A DNA stretch of 51,772 nt. Origin: an uncultured Collinsella sp. Lineage in GTDB: Bacteria > Actinomycetota > Coriobacteriia > Coriobacteriales > Coriobacteriaceae. Position 1 is the first letter of the stretch; each line of letters opens with the position of its first letter. A program made the translations under genes and the position numbers. The notes beneath the pieces are model-generated. The model was given only the letters and a program-made list of their open reading frames with translations, was not told the origin of the DNA and made no database searches. This document shows, piece after piece, positions 24,469 to 32,903 of this stretch. The stretch is taken from NCBI GenBank assembly GCA_900755005.1, contig CAAEEX010000053.1, forward strand, positions 1 to 51,772, read 5' to 3'.

Positions 24469-24508
24469 AAAACCTCCGCAAGGGAAGCACCCATGCGGAG
24501 GTTTTTAT
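24467..24508. terminator. Bidirectional terminator after dxs
   Basis: AAAAAACCTCCGCA (24467-24480) pairs with TGCGGAGGTTTTTA (24494-24507) around a 13-base loop. Flanking A and T runs make it work in both directions: for dxs on plus, and for the tiny frame at 24505-24540 on minus. Confidence 0.9.
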
Positions 24509-24540
24509 TTTCGCGGCGCGAAAAACGAATAACCGTTCAT
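24505..24540 (-). other. Eleven-codon reading frame with a strong ribosome site (possible leader peptide or tiny gene)
   Basis: On the minus strand AAGGAG (24553-24548) is 7 bases from an ATG that encodes MNGYSFFAPRK and then stops within the terminator at 24467. TATAAT occurs twice upstream (24563-24558 and 24586-24581), but I find no good -35. The whole unit would be a short RNA antisense to the end of the dxs transcript. The ribosome site is the main evidence. It might also be chance. Confidence 0.25.
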
Positions 24541-24654
24541 ACGCGATCTCCTTACTTATTATATGTGTCGCGTTGCCGCCATTATAGCGACCGCCGCGAG
24601 CGACCACGCCGTCCGCGAAACGCCGTCTCAGCAGCAATAACCGACGTTTTCCCA

Positions 24655-24695
24655 GATAAAACCTACCAAAATAGACCTGTCCCTTTTTGGTAGGT
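24655..24695 (+). repeat. REP-like palindrome, family A, copy 1
   Basis: GATAAAACCTACC then AAAATAGACCTGTCCC then TTTTTGGTAGGT. The stem here is CCTACC/GGTAGG, whereas the other copies have CCTGCC/GGCAGG, so the change is compensated on both arms. Confidence 0.85.
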
Positions 24696-24737
24696 AGAAT
24701 AACCTATAAGACAAGTATGTTTCTGAGTTATTTCGTG

Positions 24738-24767
24738 TTGACCCATTTGAGCGGGATGGGGTATAAC
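24738..24767 (+). promoter_or_regulatory. Promoter of the amino-acid ABC operon
   Basis: TTGACC (24738-24743), 18 bases, TATAAC (24762-24767). The first gene starts 44 bases further on with GAAAGG as ribosome site. No operator repeat was seen. Confidence 0.7.
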
Positions 24768-24810
24768 TCTACTCAACCGCTAGGGATTTTATTGAGAAAG
24801 GTGTTCTACC

Positions 24811-25806
24811 ATGAGCAAGAACCTCTCCCAGCAGGTCGTTCTCGACCGCCGCGGCTTTGTCGCCGCCACCTTCGCAACCGTCGCCGGCCTTGGTCTTGCC
24901 GGCTGCTCTGACACCAGCGCCGAGGCTGACAAGGGTTCCGCCGCCGGCTCCTCCAAGAGCTCCGAAGATACCGAGGCTTCCACCACGCTCGACGCCAAGG
25001 CATTCGACAAGCTCGTCGACAACGGCCCCAAGGCCGATGACGATGTCATCGCCGCCAGCACCTGGGCCACGGCCGTCAAGGACGCCGGCGTCTTTAAGAT
25101 CGGTGGCGTTCAGACCTCCACGCTCTTCTCCCTCCTCAACGAGAAAGACGGTCAGACCCGTGGCTTCGATGCCGGCATCGCGCAGCTTCTGTCCAACTAC
25201 ATCCTAGGCGAGAACAAGGTCGAGATCACCCAGGTGACCTCGGACACGCGCGAGTCCGTCCTGCAGAACGGCCAGGTCGACGCTGTCTTTGCCACCTACA
25301 CCATCACTGACGAGCGCAAGAAGCTCGTCTCCTTCGCCGGCCCCTACTACTACACCCAGCAGGCTATCCTGGTGCTCGCCGATAACGACGACATCAAGAG
25401 CGTTGACGACCTGGCCGATAAGAACGTCGCCGTCCAGTCCGGCTCCAACGGCCCCGCCATCCTGGAGGAGTTCGCTCCCAAGGCCAGCCAGCAGGAGTTC
25501 AAGACCGACGAGGAGGCCCGCCAGGCACTTCAGCAGGGACGCGTTGACGCCTACGTCATCGATAACAACATGCAGCAGAGCGCCCTGGTCCGCGAGCCCG
25601 GTAAGTACAAGATCGCCGGCAAGCCCTTCGGCAGCAAGGAGCCCTACGGCATCGGCCTGCCGCTCGATTCCGACGGTGTCGCCTTTGTCAACGACTTCCT
25701 TAAGAAGATCGAGGACGACGGCGCCTGGACTGAACTGTGGCAGATCTGCATTGGCGACCGTACGGGCGACACCAATGTTCCCGAGCTACCCGAGATCGGC
25801 GCCTAG
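24811..25806 (+). CDS. Amino-acid ABC transporter substrate-binding lipoprotein (glutamate/polar amino acid type)
   Basis: This 331-residue family 3 solute-binding protein is probably for glutamate or another polar amino acid. The signal is 'VVLDRRGFVAATFATVAGLG' with lipobox LAGC at Cys32. The twin Arg (13-14) before the hydrophobic core suggests Tat export. Mature domain features are 'FKIGGVQTSTLFSLLNEKDGQTRGFDAGIAQLLS', 'VTSDTRESVLQNGQVDAVFATYTITDERKKLVSFAGPYYY' and 'GIGLPLDSDGVAFVNDFL', all family 3 hallmarks. It is first in an operon with two permeases and an ATPase. A hairpin at 25895 after it would lower downstream expression, giving excess binding protein. Confidence 0.92.
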   Translation: MSKNLSQQVVLDRRGFVAATFATVAGLGLAGCSDTSAEADKGSAAGSSKSSEDTEASTTLDAKAFDKLVDNGPKADDDVIAASTWATAVKDAGVFKIGGVQTSTLFSLLNEKDGQTRGFDAGIAQLLSNYILGENKVEITQVTSDTRESVLQNGQVDAVFATYTITDERKKLVSFAGPYYYTQQAILVLADNDDIKSVDDLADKNVAVQSGSNGPAILEEFAPKASQQEFKTDEEARQALQQGRVDAYVIDNNMQQSALVREPGKYKIAGKPFGSKEPYGIGLPLDSDGVAFVNDFLKKIEDDGAWTELWQICIGDRTGDTNVPELPEIGA

Positions 25807-25894
25807 GCAATACGCCTAGTAACGGCCGCTACGAAACCATATGGAAACGCATGATGCGCTTTATTGCGCTAAACTGTTTCCTCACTGAGTTGTC

Positions 25895-25925
25895 GGGGCT
25901 TCCGTACACACGGGAGCCCCCTTTC
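25895..25925 (+). terminator. Leaky terminator/attenuator inside the ABC operon
   Basis: GGGGCTTCCGT (25895-25905) pairs with ACGGGAGCCCC (25910-25920), with one T-G pair, followed by CTTTCC. It lies between the binding-protein and permease genes, a common place for partial termination. Confidence 0.65.
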
Positions 25926-25945
25926 CTTATCGGCGGGAGGTCCGC

Positions 25946-26605
25946 ATGAGTCTCTCCGAGCTCTGGTCGCTCTATGGCCAGAACTATATCGACGCGTTGC
26001 TAGCAACCTGGGGCATGACACTTGAGTCGTTTGTCATCGCCATGGTGCTGGCCGTCGCCGTCACCGTGATGCGCGTGTCGCCGCTCAAGCCGCTGCGCGT
26101 CTTTGGCGACCTGTATGTTCAGGTCTTCCGCAACATCCCCGGCATCGCGCTGCTCATCATCGTCGTCTACGCACTGCCACCGCTCAAGGTCGTCCTGCCC
26201 TACCGCACCTGCGTTATCGTCGCCACGGTCCTTTTGGGTTCTGCCTTTGGCTCCGAGAACTTTATGAGCGGCATCAACACTGTCGGTGTCGGCCAGGTGG
26301 AAGCCGCCCGCTCGCTGGGCATGAGCTTCAGCCGTATCCTCGCCAAGATCGTGATTCCGCAGGCGCTGCGCTCGAGCGTGCTGCCCATGACCAACCTCTT
26401 TATCGCCGTCATGCTCACCACCGCGCTCGGCAGTCAGGTGCCACTTAAACCGCAGGAGCTCACCGGCGTGGTGAGCTACATCAACACGCGCTCGCTCGGC
26501 GGCGTCGCCGCGTTCTTTATCTCGGCGCTCGGCTACCTGGGCACGGCCTTTGTGGTGAGCCACATTGGCAACTATATCGATAAGAAGGTGAGGATCCTCC
26601 GATGA
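25946..26605 (+). CDS. Amino-acid ABC transporter permease 1
   Basis: The 219-residue inner-membrane subunit of the HisM/GluC group has about five helices. Start of domain: 'LLATWGMTLESFVIAMVLAVAV'. 'QVFRNIPGIALLIIVVYALPPL' is the conserved first half, and the EAA loop is 'VEAARSLGMSFSRILAKIVIPQAL', which contacts the ATPase. ATG at 25946 has GGGAGG 5 bases upstream. Its last 4 bases overlap the start of the second permease (ATGA at 26602), so the two are translationally coupled and probably make a heterodimer. Confidence 0.93.
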   Translation: MSLSELWSLYGQNYIDALLATWGMTLESFVIAMVLAVAVTVMRVSPLKPLRVFGDLYVQVFRNIPGIALLIIVVYALPPLKVVLPYRTCVIVATVLLGSAFGSENFMSGINTVGVGQVEAARSLGMSFSRILAKIVIPQALRSSVLPMTNLFIAVMLTTALGSQVPLKPQELTGVVSYINTRSLGGVAAFFISALGYLGTAFVVSHIGNYIDKKVRILR

Positions 26606-27435
26606 GCAAGCACTCCACCTCCGCGCTCACCATGCGCGATGCGCTCTACGAGGCTCCCGGCCCCAAGATGCGCGCCAAGATTCGCGTCGGCACCGCCATC
26701 TCACTTGTTGCCGTGGCCGCGCTCATCGCTCTGGTACTGCAGCGCTTTTATGTGACCGGCCAGCTTTCGGTCCATTACTGGTACTTCTTTACTCACCTCA
26801 CCACCTGGAAGTTCCTGCTTGCCGGTTTTGAGGGCACGGTAAAGGTCGCGCTCACCGCCGGCGCCATCGCGCTGGTACTGGGCTTAGCCCTCATGCTCGG
26901 CCGTACCAGCGACATCAAGCCGCTGCAGCTGGTCTGCCGCGTGCTCACCGATTTCTTCCGTGGCGTGCCGAGCCTGCTGTTCATCTACTTCTTCTTTTTG
27001 GTGCTGCCCCAGTACAAGATCGCGTTGCCGTCGTTTTGGATGCTCACGCTTCCCGTCGCGCTCGCTGCGGCCGGCGTACTGGCCGAGATCTTCCGTGCCG
27101 GCGTCAACGCCGTGCCGCGCGGTCAGGTCGAGGCCGCCCAGGCACTCGGTCTCTCCAAGGCTAAAATCACCTTTAAAATCGTGTTGCCGCAGGCGATTCG
27201 CTTTATCATTCCGTCGTTGATTTCGCAGCTCGTGGTCGTAGTCAAAGACACCACCGTCGCCTACGTGGTGAGCTACCCCGACCTCATGCAAAATGCCCGC
27301 GTGCTCATTACCAACTACGACGCGCTCGTATCGGTCTATCTGGTGATCGCGGTCATCTACATCCTCATCAACGTCGCGATCAACAAGGCCGCTGTCTACG
27401 TTTCGCACAAGACCGGCGCGACCATCATCCGCTAA
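26602..27435 (+). CDS. Amino-acid ABC transporter permease 2
   Basis: The 277-residue partner of permease 1 (GluD/HisQ group) has a longer N-terminal region with its own helix ('ISLVAVAALIALVLQRFYV', about 34-52). The core follows: 'FEGTVKVALTAGAIALVLGLALMLGRTS', 'VLTDFFRGVPSLLFIYFFFLVLPQY' and the EAA loop 'GQVEAAQALGLSKAKITFKIVLPQAIRF'. It overlaps the upstream permease gene by 4 bases. The ATPase gene follows after 37 bases. Confidence 0.93.
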   Translation: MSKHSTSALTMRDALYEAPGPKMRAKIRVGTAISLVAVAALIALVLQRFYVTGQLSVHYWYFFTHLTTWKFLLAGFEGTVKVALTAGAIALVLGLALMLGRTSDIKPLQLVCRVLTDFFRGVPSLLFIYFFFLVLPQYKIALPSFWMLTLPVALAAAGVLAEIFRAGVNAVPRGQVEAAQALGLSKAKITFKIVLPQAIRFIIPSLISQLVVVVKDTTVAYVVSYPDLMQNARVLITNYDALVSVYLVIAVIYILINVAINKAAVYVSHKTGATIIR

Positions 27436-27472
27436 CGCTTTTACCATTTCGAGTCATAAGGAGCCGAGCACC

Positions 27473-28237
<765 letters not shown>

Positions 28238-28247
28238 CCAGCCACCC

Positions 28248-28281
28248 CGTGGGACAAATCCATCGGAAGTGTTGTCCCACG
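28248..28281 (+). other. Inverted repeat after the ABC ATPase gene
   Basis: CGTGGGACAA (28248-28257) and TTGTCCCACG (28272-28281) form a perfect 10-bp stem with a 14-base loop, 10 bases after the stop. There is no T-run, so it is a processing or attenuation site at best. Confidence 0.45.
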
Positions 28282-28324
28282 TCTCTCATGCGCCCTGTCA
28301 CCTTTAGATTCGAAAGCAACACCT

Positions 28325-29134
28325 ATGATCGGAACTCGCACTTCATCGTCATACACCCCGCACGTCGACGTCGATCCCGCCGACCGCCCGCTCATCCTCG
28401 TCGCGCCGCGCTGGGAAGAGGCGAAGCCGTTTTTAAGCGAGACGCTCTCCCCCAACGAGGAAATCGCAAGTGTCTTTGTCGATGCCATCCTTGCCGCCGG
28501 CGGCCTGCCGCTGCAGATGTCCATCACCGAGGATATTGAGGTCATCCGCCATTACGTCGATATCGCCGACGGTATCGCTATTCCCGGCGGCCCGGATGTC
28601 AACCCCAAACGCTGAGGCGATGATCGACCCTACGACCCCACCCTCTGCTGCGAGATCCGCGATAGCTTTGAGTTTAAGCTGGTCGGCGAGGTGCTCCGCG
28701 CCAAAAAGCCGCTCTTTACCACTTGCCGTGGCACGCAGTTGCTCAACGTCGCCACTGGCGGCACCCTGTGCATGGACGTGCCGAGCCTGGGCGCTCGCGA
28801 GGGCCGCACGCAGTGGCGCCATACCCACGTGCTCAACGACCCCGTGCATCCCGTCGAGGTCGTGCCGGGCTCGCTGCTCGACCGCGCGGTTGGCGGACAC
28901 AGGCTGATCCAAACCAACTCCGCACACCACTGCTGCGTCGATCGTCTGGGTAAGAGCACGCGTTTGGTCGCCAAGGCAACCGACGGCGTTCCCGAGTGCA
29001 TCGAGGTCGAAGGCCAGCCATTCTGCTTGGGCGTGCAATGGCATCCCGAGTACACGTGGAAGACGCTCGAAACCGACTTTAACCTGTGGAAGTCGTTTGT
29101 CGAGGCAGCGGCCAAGGTAAAGCAGGCCCGCTAG
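28325..29134 (+). pseudogene. Gamma-glutamyl-GABA hydrolase-type class I amidotransferase, interrupted by one in-frame TGA
   Basis: Read through the stop, this is a 269-codon peptidase C26/PuuD-like enzyme, a family that cleaves gamma-glutamyl amides. The front half gives 'DRPLILVAPRWEEAKPF' and 'DGIAIPGGPDVNPKR'. At codon 97 (28613-28615) TGA stands where TGG (Trp) or another residue is expected, and the same frame continues as 'GDDRPYDPTLCCEIRDSFEF'. The nucleophile motif TTCRGTQ (codon 134) and GVQWHPEYT with the His-Glu pair are intact. No frameshift or other stop occurs. It is either a very recent nonsense mutation, a sequence error, or readthrough. Its place after a glutamate-type ABC operon suggests catabolism of an imported gamma-glutamyl compound. 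Confidence 0.85.
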
Positions 29135-29168
29135 CTCGCGAACCACTCAGGTTAAAGCCTCCTAAGCC

Positions 29169-29205
29169 GGGGGGGGCGGACACCAGCTACGGTGCCCGCC
29201 CCCCC
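29169..29205. terminator. GC-rich hairpin between convergent genes
   Basis: GGGGGGCGG and CACC (from 29171) pair with GGTG and CCGCCCCCC (to 29205), with one A/C mismatch and a 6-base loop. It lies between the plus-strand hydrolase and the minus-strand ABC permease. The T-rich tail is weak (TGTATTTG). Confidence 0.65.
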
Positions 29206-29245
29206 TGTATTTGATATGCTCGGTATGATTATCCCTCACAAACAA

Positions 29246-30064
29246 TCAGAGAAATCTCGACCGCAATCGGTCGACAGTAAAGCAAATGATAAAAACGCTT
29301 GCTACGTTTATGAGGCAGTCAATTAAAATCGAGATGCATTGACCATTCCCCAACGGGGTCACGCCGCAAATCCACATGAGCATCGAGGCTGGAAGCGGAA
29401 GCATGGAATTGGCCCCGATCTGTATGTAGATCGCTACGACGTTGACAAGCAACAGCATGCCAATCGGACCGAAGCCGGACCCAAAATAGGAAACAACGAT
29501 TACGCAAGAAACCACGCATGCAAGGCAGGCAGCGGCAGCAAGAACAAGTCGATAGCAAAATACATGCAGGTTGAAATACTGCTGAGCATCCGAAACGATT
29601 GCGCAGTTAAGACAGTACAAAACGACACTCGACAGGACAAACGCGCCCAAAAGGGCAAAAGAAGATAGCACCACTCGCGCAACGATAGCGCACACACGCT
29701 TCCCTCCCCGAGCCTCCGACAACCCCCACGGTTCCTCAATAAAGCCCGAACTGACAAAGCGCGGCACAATGCAAGCCGCGATGAACGGAAAGAACAATGC
29801 ATGGGCCAACGGGGCTACGTTGAACAGCAGACCGCGAAAAACCTCTGCATTGCCAAATAGAAGGACATCCTCCGCCGATAGCCGAAGCGTCGGGTCTGGG
29901 AAAAAACCCAAGAAACTGTTCTCACGGAGGCTACAGAACCACATCGGGAAAGAATTAAGCTGCAATATCACCATGTACGCATAAATTACCAGGATTAAGG
30001 CGTACGCCCATTTGCTCACATGCTTCAATTCTGACTGGAGAAGTCTTTTAATCTGACAAGCCAT
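29246..30064 (-). CDS. ABC-2-type exporter permease B (immunity/bacitracin-export-like)
   Basis: This hydrophobic protein of 272 residues has about six helices: 'WAYALILVIYAYMVILQL', 'PLAHALFFPFIAACIVPRF', 'VVLSSFALLGAFVLSSVVLY', 'YRLVLAAAACLACVVSCVIVV', and two near the C-terminus. It is the third gene of an ATPase-permease-permease set and overlaps the preceding permease by 17 bases. The ATG at 30064 is chosen because GGGGGTG is 6 bases upstream; 30073 is also in frame. Sequence similarity is too low to name a family, but size and order resemble LanE/LanG or BcrB subunits. A+T-rich and likely acquired with its neighbours. Confidence 0.7.
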   Translation of the reverse strand: MACQIKRLLQSELKHVSKWAYALILVIYAYMVILQLNSFPMWFCSLRENSFLGFFPDPTLRLSAEDVLLFGNAEVFRGLLFNVAPLAHALFFPFIAACIVPRFVSSGFIEEPWGLSEARGGKRVCAIVARVVLSSFALLGAFVLSSVVLYCLNCAIVSDAQQYFNLHVFCYRLVLAAAACLACVVSCVIVVSYFGSGFGPIGMLLLVNVVAIYIQIGANSMLPLPASMLMWICGVTPLGNGQCISILIDCLINVASVFIICFTVDRLRSRFL

Positions 30065-30872
30065 TGAGCACACCCCCAGCGCGAAAGCTCAAGAGAGCGT
30101 AAATCAATACCGATAGACAGCTGGCTGCCACGCCATACCCCAGAAGCGTCAGCTGCCCCATATCGCTATACCCAAGGGCACATCCGACTCCAAGGTACGG
30201 CCCCGGAAGAAAGAAAATCCATCGCAAGGACGGTATGGGCGTCTGAAGGTAAGTTCCGTAGAGCGTCAAGCTCATGACAAATCCGATTATTACCACAGCC
30301 CCGCTCAATACAGCGCTGCTTGTAATCCGATAGATGGTCACCGTCTCCAACGCAACTGATATCACCAATACGGCGTTGATTATCATCGCAGGCAAAAATG
30401 CAGCCAGTATGTCGTGTGCACAGCTTTGCCCACCACGTATTATGGCTATTGCAAAAAGAAGAAGGCAAAGCGCGCTATACGCTGCGCCAATTATTAAAGC
30501 AGACGAAAATGCATGGGCTAGAGCCCCATAAAAGCGGTTGAGACCTCTTGCCGAAGAAATTCGGTACCCCTCTTTATAGCCATGCTCCTGTAAAAGCACC
30601 AAACAAACGATGAGTGGAACGAACAGGGATGTACCGGCAAAAGCGCTGCGCGCAAGGGACTCATCAGGCGCAGAAGGATCGATTGCATTCCAGAGGAAAC
30701 CAATATCCTCCCCACAAACGCCATAGCCAAAGGCGAGCAACGTTGTTCCGTTTTTTAGAAAGATGCCGAAGAGAAGGCCGAACGCCAACATAAGCGCAAG
30801 ACCAAACTTCGCCGGAAATATCCTGTGCAAACGCATCATATCTGCCTTTATGGGATGGATCGCCCGCTTCAT
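30048..30872 (-). CDS. ABC-2-type exporter permease A
   Basis: This 274-residue protein has about six hydrophobic helices, including 'FGLALMLAFGLLFGIFLK', 'LFVPLIVCLVLLQEHGYKEGY', 'ALIIGAAYSALCLLLFAIAII' and 'GAVVIIGFVMSLTLYGTYLQ'. The long external loop after the first helix and the 'KEGYRISSARGLNRFYGALAHAFSS' segment resemble MutE/EpiE-type lantibiotic-immunity permeases. Its ATG overlaps the stop of the ATPase gene (ATGA at 30872-30869), which shows tight coupling. With the second permease it would form the membrane channel. Substrate is not known. Confidence 0.72.
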   Translation of the reverse strand: MKRAIHPIKADMMRLHRIFPAKFGLALMLAFGLLFGIFLKNGTTLLAFGYGVCGEDIGFLWNAIDPSAPDESLARSAFAGTSLFVPLIVCLVLLQEHGYKEGYRISSARGLNRFYGALAHAFSSALIIGAAYSALCLLLFAIAIIRGGQSCAHDILAAFLPAMIINAVLVISVALETVTIYRITSSAVLSGAVVIIGFVMSLTLYGTYLQTPIPSLRWIFFLPGPYLGVGCALGYSDMGQLTLLGYGVAASCLSVLIYALLSFRAGGVLNGLSD

Positions 30873-31630
30873 AGCGAGACCGCCTTCATCAAGCGCCTGT
30901 AATACTCTTTTAGGGATGGCGCCTCATCCCTTATGACGTCCATCGATTCCTTTTTTAGCATTTCACCGTCATGAAGAAACAGGCAGCTTGTTGCAACCGA
31001 TGCCAGCTCATCCAAGTCGTGGCTAGAGATAAGCATGGTTTTGCCCTGCTCCCGATTCAATCGACCGATAAGGGCCCATATACTCTCGATGCCCAACGGA
31101 TCCAATCCATTTGCCGGCTCATCGAAAATTAGTACGTCGGTGTCGCCCAATAAAGCCGTAGCTATATCCAGTCGCCGTTTCATTCCCAGAGAAAAACTGC
31201 TCACGCTCTTTTTCTCATCGACGTCCAGCCCGACCAGGCCCAAGACGCGAGGAACCTCACGTTTCTCATCGAGCCCCCATTCCGCACATCGGATCCGAAG
31301 ATTCTCAGCCGCACTGAGAGATTGGTATGCTCCGCAGGAATCTGGCACATAGCCGACACGCGTCCGCATCAGGCTCAGCTCTTTTTTCGACTTGCCTCCA
31401 AAGAGCTCCACGCTCCCCGACGATGGCTCACAGAGGCCCAGCACTATTTTAATAAGCGTGCTTTTGCCCGCCCCGTTTGCACCAACAAGGGCGCAAAGCT
31501 CAGACTGATCCACCTCGAAGAAAACGTCATGCAAAACGCGCCGTTTCCCGTAGCGCTTTGACACCCTTGATAGCCTTATCGTTGATGCGTTCATTGGCCT
31601 CCCGTTCCGCTTGATAGCAAAACCGCTCAT
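30869..31630 (-). CDS. BcrA/LanF-like ABC transporter ATPase
   Basis: The 253-residue ATPase of an ABC-2 exporter. Motifs: Walker A GANGAGKST, 'YVPDSCGAYQSLSAAENLRI' for the Q-loop area, signature SFSLGMKRRLDIATALLG, Walker B 'DVLIFDEPANGLDPLGI', and 'TMLISSHDLDELASVA' with the switch His. 'SLGMKRRL' and 'EPANGLDP' are typical of the BcrA group used for antibiotic or lantibiotic self-protection. ATG at 31630 has AAGGA 5 bases upstream; ATG at 31594 with GGGAGG is an alternative. It has its own promoter (31669-31697) and begins a three-gene operon. Confidence 0.88.
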   Translation of the reverse strand: MSGFAIKRNGRPMNASTIRLSRVSKRYGKRRVLHDVFFEVDQSELCALVGANGAGKSTLIKIVLGLCEPSSGSVELFGGKSKKELSLMRTRVGYVPDSCGAYQSLSAAENLRIRCAEWGLDEKREVPRVLGLVGLDVDEKKSVSSFSLGMKRRLDIATALLGDTDVLIFDEPANGLDPLGIESIWALIGRLNREQGKTMLISSHDLDELASVATSCLFLHDGEMLKKESMDVIRDEAPSLKEYYRRLMKAVSL

Positions 31631-31668
31631 ATCGTTCCTTCTTTACTTTATCGTTTTCCATAGTTGTT

Positions 31669-31697
31669 ATTGTTTTTCGATAACTCATATTTGTCAA
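31669..31697 (-). promoter_or_regulatory. Promoter of the ABC-2 exporter operon
   Basis: On the minus strand TTGACA (31697-31692) is a perfect -35 box, with a 17-base spacer to AACAAT (31674-31669), a fair -10. The transcript would start near 31662, about 30 bases before the ATPase ATG. Confidence 0.65.
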
Positions 31698-31704
31698 GAT
31701 AATC

Positions 31705-31734
31705 TAAAAGAAAGAACCCGTGTTAGACACGGGT
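31705..31734 (-). terminator. Terminator after the XRE gene
   Basis: ACCCGTGT (31716-31723) pairs with ACACGGGT (31727-31734), and on the minus strand is followed by TCTTTCTTTT. It separates the XRE/DUF2975 unit from the exporter operon. Confidence 0.85.
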
Positions 31735-31774
31735 CCCTTCACGCTGATATTTCGTTTTAGTTGTTCGCCTTAAG

Positions 31775-32104
31775 CTACTCGTCGCTCAAATCGACAGCAA
31801 AGACTGATGTCGGAAGCGACGCCTCATTGCCTCCGCCGTCCCGCATCTGCCTCACAACGTTTTTTGCACGCTCAACAATAAGCTCCTCAAGCTCTTTCTC
31901 ACTCACGCGCTGAATAATATCTCCCGGTTGACAATCAAGCTCATCACAGATATCGAGGAGCGTCTTTAGGCGAATAGCTTTTATCTTTCCGTTTCTAAGC
32001 TTTGAAATATTAGCCGGAGTATGCCCCGTCGCTCGAATCAGATCAGCACTGGTCTTTCCGGTCTTAAGCAGCTGCGTCTCAAGCTCGATGATGAGATAGC
32101 TCAT
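31775..32104 (-). CDS. XRE-type HTH regulator
   Basis: The 109-residue protein has an N-terminal Cro/C1 HTH: 'LLKTGKTSADLIRATGHTPANISKLRNGKIKAIRLKTLLDICDELDCQPGDI' (about 12-63), the compact YozG-like form. The C-terminal 40 residues are charged, with a Gly-rich turn. It starts 8 bases after the DUF2975 protein's stop. XRE regulators of this sort commonly pair with DUF2975 membrane proteins. A terminator follows. It could control its own unit or the adjacent exporter; no operator is evident. Confidence 0.88.
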   Translation of the reverse strand: MSYLIIELETQLLKTGKTSADLIRATGHTPANISKLRNGKIKAIRLKTLLDICDELDCQPGDIIQRVSEKELEELIVERAKNVVRQMRDGGGNEASLPTSVFAVDLSDE

Positions 32105-32112
32105 GTTTCCTC

Positions 32113-32673
32113 CTACACAAGCTCGTCAGACTGCTCTTGGAGCAGCGAGGCATAACTCCAGATCGCCGAGATAAACAGACAGACAACTGCGCCGATAAAC
32201 GACCCCGCATCAAAGGTAGCGCCTTGGCAAATCTCAATAACGAAGGAATGAGGCACGATGTAAAGCTCCAGTCCGCCAATGGTGAGATTGACCGATCCAT
32301 AGGCACCAACAAGCGAAACCGCGGCGTTAACAGCAAAGGCAAGCGCGAGAACACGGATAAGCCGCACATGCGCCTTGGTAAAGGGCGAGACGCCTCGCGA
32401 GATGTTACGGCTGATCCCGCACAAAACGACAAGCGAAATACCCACGACGAGTGCCAGGCACAGTCCGCTTGGGATAACGATGCACCCGCCATCGAGAAGC
32501 GTCACGACACCGAAAGAATCGACAGAAGCAACGTTTGCAACCGCATACCAGATCACGTAAACAACCAACGCGGCAAAAGCGACGAGCATCCCTGCAAAAA
32601 CGGCTGCCATGCAAAAACCGAGCTTCCTGATATTTTCGCCCGCCTTGGCCATACGCTGAACGCTGTTGGACAT
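32113..32673 (-). CDS. DUF2975-family membrane protein
   Basis: The 186-residue protein has four membrane helices: 'GFCMAAVFAGMLVAFAALVVYVIWYAV', 'GLCLALVVGISLVVLCGI', 'LIRVLALAFAVNAAVSLVGAY' and 'FIGAVVCLFISAIWSYASLL'. The segment 'NISRGVSPFTKAHVRLIRVLALAF' is the recognisable DUF2975 signature (an 'SPF' turn followed by a basic helix). The start at 32673 is chosen because GAGGGTGAG precedes it and it begins at the first helix lead; the frame is open for 33 further codons. It makes a two-gene unit with the XRE protein. The family's function is unknown. Confidence 0.8.
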   Translation of the reverse strand: MSNSVQRMAKAGENIRKLGFCMAAVFAGMLVAFAALVVYVIWYAVANVASVDSFGVVTLLDGGCIVIPSGLCLALVVGISLVVLCGISRNISRGVSPFTKAHVRLIRVLALAFAVNAAVSLVGAYGSVNLTIGGLELYIVPHSFVIEICQGATFDAGSFIGAVVCLFISAIWSYASLLQEQSDELV

Positions 32674-32819
32674 ACACTCACCCTCATCGACTCTATCGTT
32701 ATTCGAACAGTTTATCGAACAACGATATGGATTGCATGCGGAAAGCCCCGCCAGTGCGCATAGGCCATTCACTAATCAGAAGAGGTGAGCGTGGATTTTT
32801 GGACACGTATCGAACGAGC

Positions 32820-32875
32820 GTGGATAATCTCCCACTTTGAGGCCGCCACCGGGCCTAAAACGGGAGATTATCCAC
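32820..32875. repeat. 14-bp perfect inverted repeat (family E)
   Basis: GTGGATAATCTCCC (32820-32833) and GGGAGATTATCCAC (32862-32875). Inside, AGGCC/GGGCCT can also pair. GAGCGTGGAT occurs directly before the left arm and again at 32788-32797. It is followed by the minus-strand Hpt gene's 3' end 28 bases on. It may be a terminator without a T-run or a repeat unit. Confidence 0.7.
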
Positions 32876-32903
32876 TCTCATAGTCATCAAGGCTCACAGC
32901 CTC

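Noticed and set aside
28613..28615. Selenocysteine at the in-frame TGA
   Set aside because: The position is not a conserved Cys or active site, and no SECIS-like hairpin directly follows. Nonsense mutation is simpler.
29169..29176. G8 run as a phase-variation tract
   Set aside because: It is the stem of an intergenic hairpin and not in a coding frame or promoter spacer.
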